A stretch of DNA of 64,000 nucleotides, from positions 1-64,000 of the forward strand of contig NZ_VULN01000015.1 of the NCBI RefSeq assembly GCF_009696675.1. The letters are read 5' to 3'. Below the pieces are notes generated by a model that was not told where the DNA came from, made no database searches, and worked only from the letters and a program-made list of their open reading frames with translations. The translations under genes and the position numbers were made by a program. Positions 50,517 through 58,779 of this stretch are shown here, in pieces; position 1 is the first letter of the stretch, and every line of letters starts with the position of its first letter. This DNA comes from Acidaminococcus fermentans (lineage in GTDB: Bacteria; Bacillota; Negativicutes; Acidaminococcales; Acidaminococcaceae).

Positions 50517-51857
50517 ATGGAAAGAAAAATACTGCCCGGCCTGGAAAAAAAGGCCCTGGGCATGAGTCTTCTGGCACTGGCGGCCGTTCCGGTGATCCTG
50601 GTCAGTTCCTGTACGGTGCGCCGGGCAGCAGGGCTTTCCCCTGTGGCAGCGATGAACCGCCAGGCAATGGTGGAAGCGTCCCGGGCGAATCTGGGCCTAC
50701 TCACCTGGCCGGAACAGTTGGATGCTGTCCGGTATGAACTGGAACTTTTGGACGGGATTCCTCTAAATCTGGATCCCGCCCGGGAAGCAGACCATGCCTT
50801 ATATCGGAACAGCCGGGTCTATTCCGCCCAGGCCCTGCTGCCTCTGGAGGAACTACGGAAGAAACAGACGACCGGCGTCCTGTATTACCGGGTACGGGCT
50901 TTTGACCTGGATGGCCGGCCTCTGGGGAACTATTCCCAGCCGGCGGCCGTTGAGAGCAGCCTGCGGAAAGTGGAACGGAATGCCCCGGTGCCTCGGAGCC
51001 GGATGGAGGATACCAATGGCTCCCTGCTGCTTTATCCTGTCTATGCCTATACCGGGAACCCGGGAGCAGTCCAGTACGAAGTGGAAGTAACGGACCGGAT
51101 GCCAGAGAATACGGAAGGGACCGCACCTTCCCGGTATCGGGTCTTTGCCCAGGTCACCTCTCTTACGGATCTGTATGACGAGGCACCCCGGCTGGGGACC
51201 TATTACTGGCGGGTCCGGGGCATGGACAAGGAGGGGAATCCGGTGGGCCAGTGGAGCCTGCCCCAGAAGTTCACCACCCTGCCTTCCCGGAAAATCCGGG
51301 TGGGCATCTACGGTGACAGCATTTCCCACGGAGGAGGACATCTTTCTTTCAGTCCCGTGGATTATGCCTACAGCTACAGCCATTATCTGGCCTTTCCTAC
51401 AGTGAACCTTTCGGAAAGCGGGGATACCAGCGCCATGATGGTGGAGCGGTTCGAACGGGATGTGCGGTCCTTCCCTCTGAAGTACCTGCTGATCCTGGGA
51501 GGCACCAACAGCCTCCGGGCAGGGGTGCCGGCAGAAGAAGTGATCCATGATCTGGACGAGATCGGCCGGAAGGCGGAAGCCCTGGGTATCCGTCCCATCT
51601 ATCTCACCCTGCCGCCCATCAATCCCGCCAACATCCAGAAAGCTTTTGACGAACCCACCGCCGACAATTGGCGTCAGTCCTTTGCCCAGGTGAATGCCTA
51701 CATCCGCAACCGGGACCATATCGACGTGGCGGCCTCCTTTGAAAATGGGGGAGACCTGCCTACGGAACTGGCCCTGGACGGAATCCACGGCGACTGGAAT
51801 ATGAAACAGGAAATGGCTCAGGTGATCAATGAGGGGATGAAAAGATTCGGTGTGTAG
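50517..51857 (+). CDS. SGNH/GDSL hydrolase lipoprotein
   Basis: This 446-residue protein has an N-terminal signal with a lipobox-like VILVSSC (Cys about residue 31). A middle region (about 60-255) with repeated YEVEV/YYWRVRGMDKEG strands resembles fibronectin-type folds. The C-terminal SGNH esterase domain carries GDSISHGG (about 266), GGTNSLR and DGIHGD. It is probably anchored outside the membrane and acts on an ester (cell-wall acetyl, lipid or carbohydrate). ATG 50517 was preferred over the upstream frame start. Confidence 0.82.
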   Translation: MERKILPGLEKKALGMSLLALAAVPVILVSSCTVRRAAGLSPVAAMNRQAMVEASRANLGLLTWPEQLDAVRYELELLDGIPLNLDPAREADHALYRNSRVYSAQALLPLEELRKKQTTGVLYYRVRAFDLDGRPLGNYSQPAAVESSLRKVERNAPVPRSRMEDTNGSLLLYPVYAYTGNPGAVQYEVEVTDRMPENTEGTAPSRYRVFAQVTSLTDLYDEAPRLGTYYWRVRGMDKEGNPVGQWSLPQKFTTLPSRKIRVGIYGDSISHGGGHLSFSPVDYAYSYSHYLAFPTVNLSESGDTSAMMVERFERDVRSFPLKYLLILGGTNSLRAGVPAEEVIHDLDEIGRKAEALGIRPIYLTLPPINPANIQKAFDEPTADNWRQSFAQVNAYIRNRDHIDVAASFENGGDLPTELALDGIHGDWNMKQEMAQVINEGMKRFGV

Positions 51858-51939
51858 GAATCCTAAAACGTTCCTTCTCATGGCAGTGACTGCCGGTATA
51901 CAATAAAAATAACGTGGAGAAGGTAAGGAGGAAAACAAT

Positions 51940-52572
51940 ATGAAGTGGAAAAAAGCAATCTCTATCGTCTGCATGGCGCTGTCTCTGCTGGCGGTTACGG
52001 CCTGCGGCGGACAGCAGGCTGCCCAGAATGGCGGGGGCAAGGCAGCGGGTACGGCGGCTGCGGAAAAGGCCCCGGCCAAGGCCAAAAAGGTGCTGGTGGT
52101 CTATTACACCAATACCCACCGGACGGAACAGGTGGCCAAGACCATTGCCGGGGAAACCGGCGGGGATCTGTACCTGCTGGATCTGGAAAAGCCCTATACG
52201 CCGGCAGATCTGGATTACAACAACAAAAGCGCCCGGGTCTACAAGGAACATGATGACGCCAGTCTGCGGAACGTGGCTCTGAAGAACGCCAAACCGGCCA
52301 ACTGGCAGGACTATGACACCGTATTCGTGGGCTATCCCATCTGGTGGGGCATTGCCGCCTGGCCCATGGATACCTTCGTAAAGAGCAACGATTTTACCGG
52401 CAAGGCGGTGATCCCCTTTGCCACCGCCTACAGTTCCGGCCTGGGCAGCAGCGCCGACCAGCTGAAGGAAATGGCCGGCAGCAAAGGCACCTGGCTCCAG
52501 GGACGCTGTTTTACCGGCACCATCCAGGACAGCCAGGTGAAGGACTGGGTGAAGAGTTTGGGAGTGAAATAA
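51940..52572 (+). CDS. Flavodoxin-domain lipoprotein
   Basis: This 210-residue protein has a lipobox LAVTAC (Cys about 22) after a hydrophobic signal. An Ala/Lys-rich linker (about 25-50) and a flavodoxin domain follow, with VLVVYYTNTHRTEQVAKTIA, VGYPIWWGIAAWPMDTFV and YSSGLGSSADQLKEM. A flavodoxin tethered outside the membrane is unusual, because FMN loading and reduction would need extracytoplasmic partners. It ends the cluster before a strong terminator. Confidence 0.87.
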   Translation: MKWKKAISIVCMALSLLAVTACGGQQAAQNGGGKAAGTAAAEKAPAKAKKVLVVYYTNTHRTEQVAKTIAGETGGDLYLLDLEKPYTPADLDYNNKSARVYKEHDDASLRNVALKNAKPANWQDYDTVFVGYPIWWGIAAWPMDTFVKSNDFTGKAVIPFATAYSSGLGSSADQLKEMAGSKGTWLQGRCFTGTIQDSQVKDWVKSLGVK

Positions 52573-52610
52573 AAAACGGGGCTGTTGCTTATGCAACAGC
52601 CCCGTTTTTT
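52571..52610. terminator. Bidirectional terminator after the lipoprotein flavodoxin gene
   Basis: A6-CGGGGCTGTTGC-TTAT-GCAACAGCCCCG-T6; it also serves the convergent FeoB-associated gene. Confidence 0.92.
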
Positions 52611-52749
52611 ATTTCTTCCCCCTGCAAAGTCCACAGCTTCCGCAGTTTCCTCCGCAGCAACTTTTCCCTGCCTTGTGGTCTTTGTACATCTTGCGGATCA
52701 CTGCCGCAACGATGAGAAAGAGCACCAGGCCCACAACAAATGTACCCAT
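52609..52749 (-). CDS. FeoB-associated Cys-rich membrane protein
   Basis: This 46-residue protein begins MGTFVVGLVLFLIVAAVIRKMYKDHKA, one membrane helix. The tail has the Cys motif CCGGNCGSCGLC near residues 31-42. This matches the small FeoB-associated Cys-rich family found beside feoB in Firmicutes. GGAGAAATGACCT provides a ribosome binding site. It lies downstream of feoB, separated by a repeat and a terminator. It may receive or buffer Fe(II) at the membrane; the role is inferred. Confidence 0.9.
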   Translation of the reverse strand: MGTFVVGLVLFLIVAAVIRKMYKDHKAGKSCCGGNCGSCGLCRGKK

Positions 52750-52773
52750 AGGTCATTTCTCCTTTTATGCATT

Positions 52774-52834
52774 GGCAGACGCTTTGCATCTGCCTTCCTT
52801 CGGTCGCTGACCGTTGACAGCTGACTGTTGACAA
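52774..52834 (+). repeat. Composite TGAC repeat (hairpin + TTCGGTC + four heptads)
   Basis: The hairpin GGCAGA-CGCTTTGCA-TCTGCC (52774-52794) is followed by TTCCTTCGGTCGC and units TGACCGT, TGACAGC, TGACTGT and TGACAAA. A terminator follows at 52838. Confidence 0.7.
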
Positions 52835-52837
52835 AAC

Positions 52838-52864
52838 GGGGGTGTGGAATCCCCACACCCCCAT
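52838..52864. terminator. feoB terminator
   Basis: GGGGGTGTGG-AATC-CCACACCCCC, adjacent to the feoB stop codon on the minus strand. Confidence 0.75.
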
Positions 52865-52870
52865 TATACC

Positions 52871-55036
52871 TTATTCCGTTACATCCGCCGCATCTTTGAT
52901 CTGGATTTCTCCGTTGTACTTGGGAGCCGGACGGCACAGCAGGTAGACCATGATGGCCAGTACCACACAGGCGGCTGCCGTACCCAGGGTGAAGGTGCCG
53001 GTGGAAACGAAGCTGCCGAACTGATAGAACATCAGGGCCATGCAGTAGGCGAAACCGCACTGGTAGCCGATGGCGATCAGGGTCCAGCGGCCGTTGTTCA
53101 TTTCCCGTTTGATGGCGCCCATGGCAGCCACACAGGGAGCGCACAGCAGGTTGAACACCAGGAAGGAGTAGGCGCTGAGCACCGAGAAGTCCTGGGCAAA
53201 GGTGCCCCAGAATTCCTGGCCGTCTTCTGCGGCATCTGCCAGCCCGTACAGGATCCCGAAGGTCCCTACCAGGTTTTCCTTGGCAATCAGCCCGGTGAAG
53301 GCAGCCACAGCAGCTTTCCAGTCACCCCAGCCCAGGGGAGCGAAGATCCAGGCCACTTTGGAACCAATGAAGGCCAGGATACTTTCGTTCAGGGCATCTT
53401 CCTCCAGCATGGTGAAGGCACCGTCGTCCCAGCCAAAGCTGGACAGGAACCACACCAGGATGGTGGACAGCAGGATCACAGTGCCGGCCTTCTTGATGAA
53501 GGAGGAGCTCCGTTCCCAGACGCTGCGGCCGATGTTCCCCAGGGTGGGCATGTGGTAGGGGGGCAGTTCCATAACGAAGGGAGCCGGATCACCGGCAAAC
53601 AGTTTGGTCTTTTTCAGGATGATCCCGGAAAGGATGATGGAGAAGATCCCCACAAAGTAAGCGGAAGGAGCCACCCACCATTCTCCGTGGAAGTAAGCCC
53701 CGGCGATCAGGGCGATAATGGGCATCTTGGCGGAGCAGGGGATCATGGTGGTGGTCATGATGGTCATCCGCCGGTCGGATTCGTTTTCAATGGTACGGGA
53801 AGCCATGATCCCGGGCACGCCGCAGCCGGAGCCGATCAGCATGGGGATGAAGGATTTCCCGGACAGGCCGAACTTCCGGAAAGCCCGGTCCAGGATGAAA
53901 GCGATACGGGCCATATAGCCGCAGGCTTCCAAAAAGGCCAGGAAGATGAACAGCACCACCATCTGGGGCACAAAGCCCAGCACGGCGCCCACCCCGGAAA
54001 TGATTCCGTCCACGATCAGCCCGTCCAGCCAGTCAGCCACTTCCAGGCTTTCCATCAGATCATGGGCAGCCGGGATGATCATGTCTCCAAACAGGGTGTC
54101 ATTGACCCAGTCCGTAGCATCCGTCCCGATGGTGGTCACCGATACGTAATAGACCAGGAACATAATGGCGGCAAAAATAGGGAGGGCCAGCCACCGGTTG
54201 GTGACGATCTTGTCGATTTTATCGGAGGTGGTCAGTTTGCCTTTGCTCTTTTTGATGTTGCATTCATGGATAATGGAGCTGATGTATTTGTACCGTTCGT
54301 TGGTGATGATGCTTTCCGCATCGTCGTCCATTTCCTGTTCCACCGCTTCAATGTCCCCGTCGATGTGGTCGATGACGGACTGGGGCAGCTTCAAGGCTTC
54401 TTGGACTTTTTCATCCCGTTCGAACAGTTTGATGCCATACCACCGTTCCTGATGGGCCGGGAGCATTCCCTGGGTGGCTTCTTCAATGTGGGCCAGGGCG
54501 TGTTCCACAGGGCCGTCGAAGGAATGTCTGGCCACCATCACCTGCTGGTGTTTGGCCACCTTGGCGGCCAGGTCTGCGGCTTCCTTGATCCCTTCCCCGG
54601 TACGGGCGGAGATTTCGATCACCTGACAGCCCATTTTCTGGGACAGCTTGTCGATATTGATGATGTCCCCGTTTTTCCGGACCATGTCCATCATGTTTAC
54701 GGCCATCACCATGGGGATCCCCAGTTCAGCCAGCTGGGTGCTGAGATACAGGTTCCGTTCCAGGTTGGTCCCGTCCACAATGTTTAGGATGGCATCCGGC
54801 CGTTCCTTGACCAGATAGGTCCGGGAAACCACTTCTTCCAGGGTGTAGGGGGAGAGGGAATAAATGCCGGGCAGGTCCTGGATGATCACATCCGGATGGC
54901 CCATGAGTTTTCCTTCTTTTTTCTCAACGGTAACCCCGGGCCAGTTCCCGACGAACTGATTGGAACCCGTCAGGGCGTTGAACAGGGTGGTCTTGCCGGT
55001 ATTGGGGTTCCCGGCAAGGGCAATCTTGAATTCCAT
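52871..55036 (-). CDS. feoB: Ferrous iron transporter FeoB
   Basis: This 721-residue protein has an N-terminal G domain (1-about 165) with the G1 motif GNPNTGKTT at residues 9-17 and DLPGIYSLSPYT. A helical GDI-like region follows, then the membrane core with paired Gates (GCGVPGIMASR, PCSAKMPI). It imports Fe(II). A C-terminal membrane segment and tail complete the protein. It is downstream of two feoA genes. A candidate operator lies between feoA and feoB. Confidence 0.96.
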   Translation of the reverse strand: MEFKIALAGNPNTGKTTLFNALTGSNQFVGNWPGVTVEKKEGKLMGHPDVIIQDLPGIYSLSPYTLEEVVSRTYLVKERPDAILNIVDGTNLERNLYLSTQLAELGIPMVMAVNMMDMVRKNGDIINIDKLSQKMGCQVIEISARTGEGIKEAADLAAKVAKHQQVMVARHSFDGPVEHALAHIEEATQGMLPAHQERWYGIKLFERDEKVQEALKLPQSVIDHIDGDIEAVEQEMDDDAESIITNERYKYISSIIHECNIKKSKGKLTTSDKIDKIVTNRWLALPIFAAIMFLVYYVSVTTIGTDATDWVNDTLFGDMIIPAAHDLMESLEVADWLDGLIVDGIISGVGAVLGFVPQMVVLFIFLAFLEACGYMARIAFILDRAFRKFGLSGKSFIPMLIGSGCGVPGIMASRTIENESDRRMTIMTTTMIPCSAKMPIIALIAGAYFHGEWWVAPSAYFVGIFSIILSGIILKKTKLFAGDPAPFVMELPPYHMPTLGNIGRSVWERSSSFIKKAGTVILLSTILVWFLSSFGWDDGAFTMLEEDALNESILAFIGSKVAWIFAPLGWGDWKAAVAAFTGLIAKENLVGTFGILYGLADAAEDGQEFWGTFAQDFSVLSAYSFLVFNLLCAPCVAAMGAIKREMNNGRWTLIAIGYQCGFAYCMALMFYQFGSFVSTGTFTLGTAAACVVLAIMVYLLCRPAPKYNGEIQIKDAADVTE

Positions 55037-55079
55037 AAATCGTGACCTTCTTTCCCATCTATTACTAATTTTAAAATCA

Positions 55080-55095
55080 GTTAGAAAAAGCTAAT
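55080..55095 (-). promoter_or_regulatory. Candidate iron-responsive operator upstream of feoB
   Basis: GTTAG-N6-CTAAT lies 44 bp before the feoB start. It shares the GTTAG-N6-CTAA pattern with the site in the feo promoter at 55624, in an AT-rich spacer of 73 bp. Confidence 0.5.
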
Positions 55096-55109
55096 AAAAA
55101 GATAAAAAA

Positions 55110-55337
55110 TTACAGTTCTTTCACTTCCACCATTTCCGCATCGGCTTTTCGCAGGGACAGTTCATAGCCCCGCACGTTGAGTTCCACCGGATCTCCCAGA
55201 GGCGCCACCTTCCGGATGTGCACCGGAGTCCCTTTGGTGATGCCCATATCCATGATCCGGCGCTTGATGGCTCCGGTGCCATGGAGTTTTACCACTTCGT
55301 AATCTTTGCCTGTCAAGGCGTCTTTCAGAGTTGTCAT
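55110..55337 (-). CDS. feoA: FeoA-domain protein (second copy)
   Basis: This 75-residue SH3-like FeoA protein has LHGTGAIKRRIMDMGITKGTPVHIRKVAPLGDPVELNVRGYELSLRKADAEMV, all typical. It is expected to contact FeoB and modulate Fe(II) uptake. AGGAGG precedes the start. It lies 20 bp after the first feoA. Confidence 0.93.
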   Translation of the reverse strand: MTTLKDALTGKDYEVVKLHGTGAIKRRIMDMGITKGTPVHIRKVAPLGDPVELNVRGYELSLRKADAEMVEVKEL

Positions 55338-55356
55338 TCTGATGTTCCTCCTGCTG

Positions 55357-55569
55357 TTACTGTACTGTGATTTTGGCGGCCATTTCCATACTGATGGCCA
55401 CCCGGGATTCCCGGATGTTCAGGATCAGCCCGCTGGGGGTATGCTGGACAATGGAGATCACCGCACCCTGGGTGATGCCCAGGTTTTCCAGGTGGGTACG
55501 GACCTTGGGGGAACCGCCTACCCGCAGGACGGTCAGGTCCCTGCCAGCGTCGGCAAATGTCAAAGGCAT
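55357..55569 (-). CDS. feoA: FeoA-domain protein (first copy)
   Basis: This 70-residue FeoA-like protein has VLRVGGSPKVRTHLENLGITQGAVISIVQHTPSGLILNIRESRVAIS. It differs considerably from its neighbour, so the two are ancient paralogues. The start at 55569 (MPLTFADAG) has GAGG seven bases upstream; the track-long form adds six unlikely residues. It is the first gene of the feo operon. Confidence 0.9.
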   Translation of the reverse strand: MPLTFADAGRDLTVLRVGGSPKVRTHLENLGITQGAVISIVQHTPSGLILNIRESRVAISMEMAAKITVQ

Positions 55570-55621
55570 GATGCTACCTCTTTTCACAATTTATTTATGA
55601 AACCTAATCCTCATACGTGAT

Positions 55622-55650
55622 ATGTTAGCACACACTAACGAAAGAGTCAA
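55622..55650 (-). promoter_or_regulatory. feo operon promoter with palindromic operator
   Basis: On the minus strand TTGACT (55650-55645), 17 bp, TAACAT (55627-55622). The perfect dyad GTTAG-TGTGTG-CTAAC (55639-55624) lies between and over the -10 box. DtxR-type sites carry GTTAG/CTAAC half-sites, though with shorter spacing, so an iron-dependent repressor is plausible. Confidence 0.65.
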
Positions 55651-55660
55651 CAAAAATAGC

Positions 55661-55696
55661 AAAAAAGGGCTGTTGCTCATGCAACAGCCCTTTTTT
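55661..55696. terminator. Terminator of the DUF368 gene
   Basis: A6-GGGCTGTTGC-TCAT-GCAACAGCCC-T6, again of the recurrent stem family. Confidence 0.9.
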
Positions 55697-56591
55697 ATTC
55701 CTCCGGCTTCAGTTTCTTTTCCGTAAACGCCTTCAATCCATTGAGGGCTGCCAGGAACACGCCGCCCATGAGGAACCAGAAAATGTGGAAAGTTTCCCAG
55801 GTCATGGCAGGCTGGGGCACTTTCAGGGTGGTGGGGCCCTGGGCAATGGCGTACAGGGATCCGACCATCAGCCCAAGGATGAAGTACACCATGGCGGCCC
55901 GGTGGTTGTCCAGGGCGTTCTTCACCAGCTTGATGATCCCTACGATCCCGGCCAGCACCCCAAATCCGAAGATGCACAGCACCGGGAAATAGGACAGGTT
56001 CATGTGGAGGAATTCCTTGATAGCGCTGATGATGGGCACATACAGCCCGAAAATAAGCAGCATGGTGGATCCGGAAATCCCCGGCAGCACCATGGCACAG
56101 ATGGCGATCATGGCACAGACGAAAATGTATCCGCCCAAAAAGGGCGTCAGATGGGCGATTTCCACATTGGTACCCTGGCCACCGGTGGGGTTCACTGCAG
56201 CAATCACCAGTACCAGCACGATCCCCAGGATCATGTAGATGATCCTGCTGGTACGCCGGAGGCATTCCTTTTCTTCCTTGATAATGAGGGGCAGGGAGAA
56301 AATGGAGAAGCCCAGGAACAGGGAACTGAGCTCATAGATCCGGCTGGTGAACAGACTGGCAATCACCAGCACCGAAGATCCCATGCCGATGAACCAGCCC
56401 ATGCCCAGCTTGGCCAGGAACCGGATGCCCTCCCGCTTCAGCTCCCGGCTGCCGTGGGTGAGTACATACAGGGAACTGATGAATTCATCATAGAAACCCA
56501 GTACAAAGGCGATGGTACCGCCGGATACCCCGGGGACGCTGTCGGCCAGGGCCATGCAGAAGCCCCGGACCATGTTCAGGAACAGATCCAT
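55695..56591 (-). CDS. DUF368 membrane protein, probable undecaprenyl phosphate translocase (PopT-like)
   Basis: This 298-residue protein has about eight membrane segments. The N-terminal signature GFCMALADSVPGVSGGTIAFVLGFYDEFI and the later AMVLPGISGSTMLLIFGLYVPI are the two DUF368 half-motifs. Members have been reported to recycle undecaprenyl phosphate across the membrane. That would support cell-wall synthesis here. It is monocistronic and divergent from map. Confidence 0.85.
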   Translation of the reverse strand: MDLFLNMVRGFCMALADSVPGVSGGTIAFVLGFYDEFISSLYVLTHGSRELKREGIRFLAKLGMGWFIGMGSSVLVIASLFTSRIYELSSLFLGFSIFSLPLIIKEEKECLRRTSRIIYMILGIVLVLVIAAVNPTGGQGTNVEIAHLTPFLGGYIFVCAMIAICAMVLPGISGSTMLLIFGLYVPIISAIKEFLHMNLSYFPVLCIFGFGVLAGIVGIIKLVKNALDNHRAAMVYFILGLMVGSLYAIAQGPTTLKVPQPAMTWETFHIFWFLMGGVFLAALNGLKAFTEKKLKPEE

Positions 56592-56695
56592 AGTAGTTCA
56601 TCCTTTCTGGGGCCAGGCCCCTCTGTCTTTTCCTTATTATAAGCAATGGGGTTAAACAATTCCGAAACAAACAGGAAAAAAATCGGCAAGATTTG

Positions 56696-56820
56696 TGTTA
56701 TAATGATTCATCGGACTGACTGTTTAGCCGGTCCGGACAATGAGACTCTATTATATCGTATTTTGGAAGAAAATAGAATAGCGCAGGGAAATCTCTTTTC
56801 CGCGCAAAGGAGGATGCAGG
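56696..56820 (+). promoter_or_regulatory. Extended -10 promoter and ~110-nt leader of map
   Basis: TGT-TATAAT (56696-56704), identical in the surrounding TTTGTGTTATAAT to the glnA promoter. The leader may form GGAC...GTCC and, just before the ribosome binding site, GCGC-A-GGGAAA-TCTC-TTTTCC-GCGC (about 56781-56805). Confidence 0.5.
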
Positions 56821-57639
56821 TTGGACAGAAGCGAACTGAAACTGAAACTGATGGAATATGCCGCCAAAGGCTATGAAGTGCCCCGGATGGACATGATCAA
56901 GACTCCGGAACAGATCGAAGGGATCCGGAAAGCCGGAAAGGTGAATTCAGAAGTGCTGGATGCGGTGGAAAAAAACATCAAAGTGGGGATGACCACCGAC
57001 GACATCAACACCATTGTGTATGATACCACGGTGAAGCTCCACGCCATTCCCGCCTGCCTGAACTACGAAGGTTTCCCCAAATCCGTGTGCACCTCCGTCA
57101 ACGACGTGATCTGCCACGGGATCCCGGATCCCAACCAGGTGCTGAAAAGCGGGGACATTGTGAACGTGGACGCCACCACCATTTTCGACGGTTATGTGGG
57201 GGATGCCTCCCGGATGTTCATGCTGGGCCGGGTGCCGGCGGAACGGAAGAACCTGGTGGGCATTACCAAAGAATGCCTGAAGCGGGGCATGGAAAACGCC
57301 GTAGGCTGGAAGAACACCCTGGGGGACATCGGGGCGGCCATCCAGAGCTTTGCCCAGAAACACGGATGCAGCGTGGTCCGGGAATTCGGCGGCCATGGTG
57401 TGGGACTGGAAATGCACGAAGATCCCTTTGTGTCCCATGTGGGGAAACGGAAAACCGGTATGCTGCTGGTGCCGGGCATGGTGATCACCATCGAACCCAT
57501 GATCAACGCCGGCACGCCGGAACTGTGGATCGACGAACTGAACGGCTGGACCGTCCACACCGCTGACGGCAAAGACAGCGCCCAGTGGGAACACACCCTC
57601 CTGATCACAGAAGGGGAACCGGAAGTGCTGAGCTGGTAA
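56821..57639 (+). CDS. map: Methionine aminopeptidase, type I
   Basis: This 272-residue enzyme removes N-terminal Met. Metal ligands are in VNVDATT, YVGDASRMF, EFGGHGVGLEMHE, TIEPMINAG and QWEHTLLIT. A short N-terminal extension (about 30 residues) precedes the usual IKTPEQIEGIRKAG start. Translation starts at TTG 56821, supported by AAAGGAGG seven bases upstream. Confidence 0.93.
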   Translation: MDRSELKLKLMEYAAKGYEVPRMDMIKTPEQIEGIRKAGKVNSEVLDAVEKNIKVGMTTDDINTIVYDTTVKLHAIPACLNYEGFPKSVCTSVNDVICHGIPDPNQVLKSGDIVNVDATTIFDGYVGDASRMFMLGRVPAERKNLVGITKECLKRGMENAVGWKNTLGDIGAAIQSFAQKHGCSVVREFGGHGVGLEMHEDPFVSHVGKRKTGMLLVPGMVITIEPMINAGTPELWIDELNGWTVHTADGKDSAQWEHTLLITEGEPEVLSW

Positions 57640-57668
57640 GCCATCAAAAAACGAAAGGATGAAAGAAA

Positions 57669-58184
57669 ATGACCTTCATGGACCTGGCCAAAGCCAGATA
57701 TTCTGTACGGAAATTCAGTGATAAACCCATCGAAAAAGAAAAAATGGACGCCATCCTGGAAGCGGGACGGATCGCGCCCACCGGCCACAACTATCAGCCC
57801 TACCGGGTGTACGTGCTCCAGAGCCCAGAAGCCCTGGAAAAGATCCGGGGACTGACCCGGTGCGCCTTCAATGCACCGGTGGTGCTCATGGTCACCGTCC
57901 GGAAGGACGAGGAATGGGTGAACCCCTTTGAACACAGCATCCGTGCCGGGGAACAGGACGCCAGCATTGTGGCCACCCATATGATGCTGGAAGCCTGGGA
58001 ACAGGGCATCGGATCCTGCTGGGTGAACTACTTCCCGGTGACCCAGACCGCCGATGCCTTCGGCCTGGAACTGAACGAAGTACCCCTGCTGCTCATGCCC
58101 ATGGGCTACGCCGCAGAAGGAGTCCACGCCGCCCATCTCCACACGGAACGGAGAAGCAACGAGGAATTGGTGAAGGTGCTGTAA
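57669..58184 (+). CDS. Nitroreductase-family flavoprotein
   Basis: This 171-residue protein is an FMN-dependent NAD(P)H oxidoreductase. It begins MDLAKARYSVRKFSDKPI, then APTGHNYQPYRVYVL and GIGSCWVNYF. The physiological substrate cannot be told from sequence. It lies 29 bp after map and may be co-transcribed. Confidence 0.9.
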   Translation: MTFMDLAKARYSVRKFSDKPIEKEKMDAILEAGRIAPTGHNYQPYRVYVLQSPEALEKIRGLTRCAFNAPVVLMVTVRKDEEWVNPFEHSIRAGEQDASIVATHMMLEAWEQGIGSCWVNYFPVTQTADAFGLELNEVPLLLMPMGYAAEGVHAAHLHTERRSNEELVKVL

Positions 58185-58186
58185 AA

Positions 58187-58222
58187 AACGGGGCTGTTGC
58201 GTATGTGCAACAGCCCCATTTC
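58187..58222. terminator. Terminator after the nitroreductase gene
   Basis: GGGGCTGTTGC-GTATGT-GCAACAGCCCC with flanking A and T runs; same stem family, six-base loop. Confidence 0.88.
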
Positions 58223-58228
58223 TTTTTT

Positions 58229-58759
58229 TTATTCCACCACCACCTGACAGCTCCTCATGGTGGCGAGGGCCGCCTGATGGCTTTCTTCCGTTACTCCTGC
58301 ACAGCATTGGCTGTCCACCCGGATCTCCACTTCCGGCAGGGCCGCCTTCAGCAGCAGGGCGTTGCTCACTACGCAGATGTCCGTGCACAGGCCAATGAGC
58401 TCGATGCTCTGGATGGGCTGCTTCCGGTTCAGTTCCTTCAGGTCTTCCGCCAGTTTCACCGAACCGAAGGAGGGCTTCTGGATCACCGGCCAGTGATGTT
58501 CCTGCTGGAGTTTTTCCAGGGCCGGGATCAGTTTCCAGCCCGGGGTCCCCTTGATGCAGTGCTTCACCGGCAGCCGTTTTCCTTCCTGGGTCTCCAGGTA
58601 ATCCTCCCCGTGGGTATCCTGGGTGAAAATCACCTTCCCGGGGAAATGGGCCACCTTCCTCAGCACCGCCGGGGTAATGGCCTGGGCCGCTTCCGACCCC
58701 AGGCTCCCGCCCACAAAGTCATTCTGCATATCCACCACGATCAAAAAACGGTTTTCCAT
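58229..58759 (-). CDS. Isochorismatase-fold hydrolase, nicotinamidase-like
   Basis: This 176-residue protein begins FLIVVDMQNDFVGGSLG, with the catalytic Asp. The Lys lies in the QKPSFGSV region and the nucleophile Cys in GLCTDICVVSNALLLKA. This triad fits nicotinamidase/PncA-type amidases, but the substrate is unproven. The start at 58759 (MENRF) has AAGGATG upstream. It lies 20 bp after the CBS-domain gene in the same operon. Confidence 0.85.
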   Translation of the reverse strand: MENRFLIVVDMQNDFVGGSLGSEAAQAITPAVLRKVAHFPGKVIFTQDTHGEDYLETQEGKRLPVKHCIKGTPGWKLIPALEKLQQEHHWPVIQKPSFGSVKLAEDLKELNRKQPIQSIELIGLCTDICVVSNALLLKAALPEVEIRVDSQCCAGVTEESHQAALATMRSCQVVVE

Positions 58760-58779
58760 ACCAACCACATCCTTTTCAT

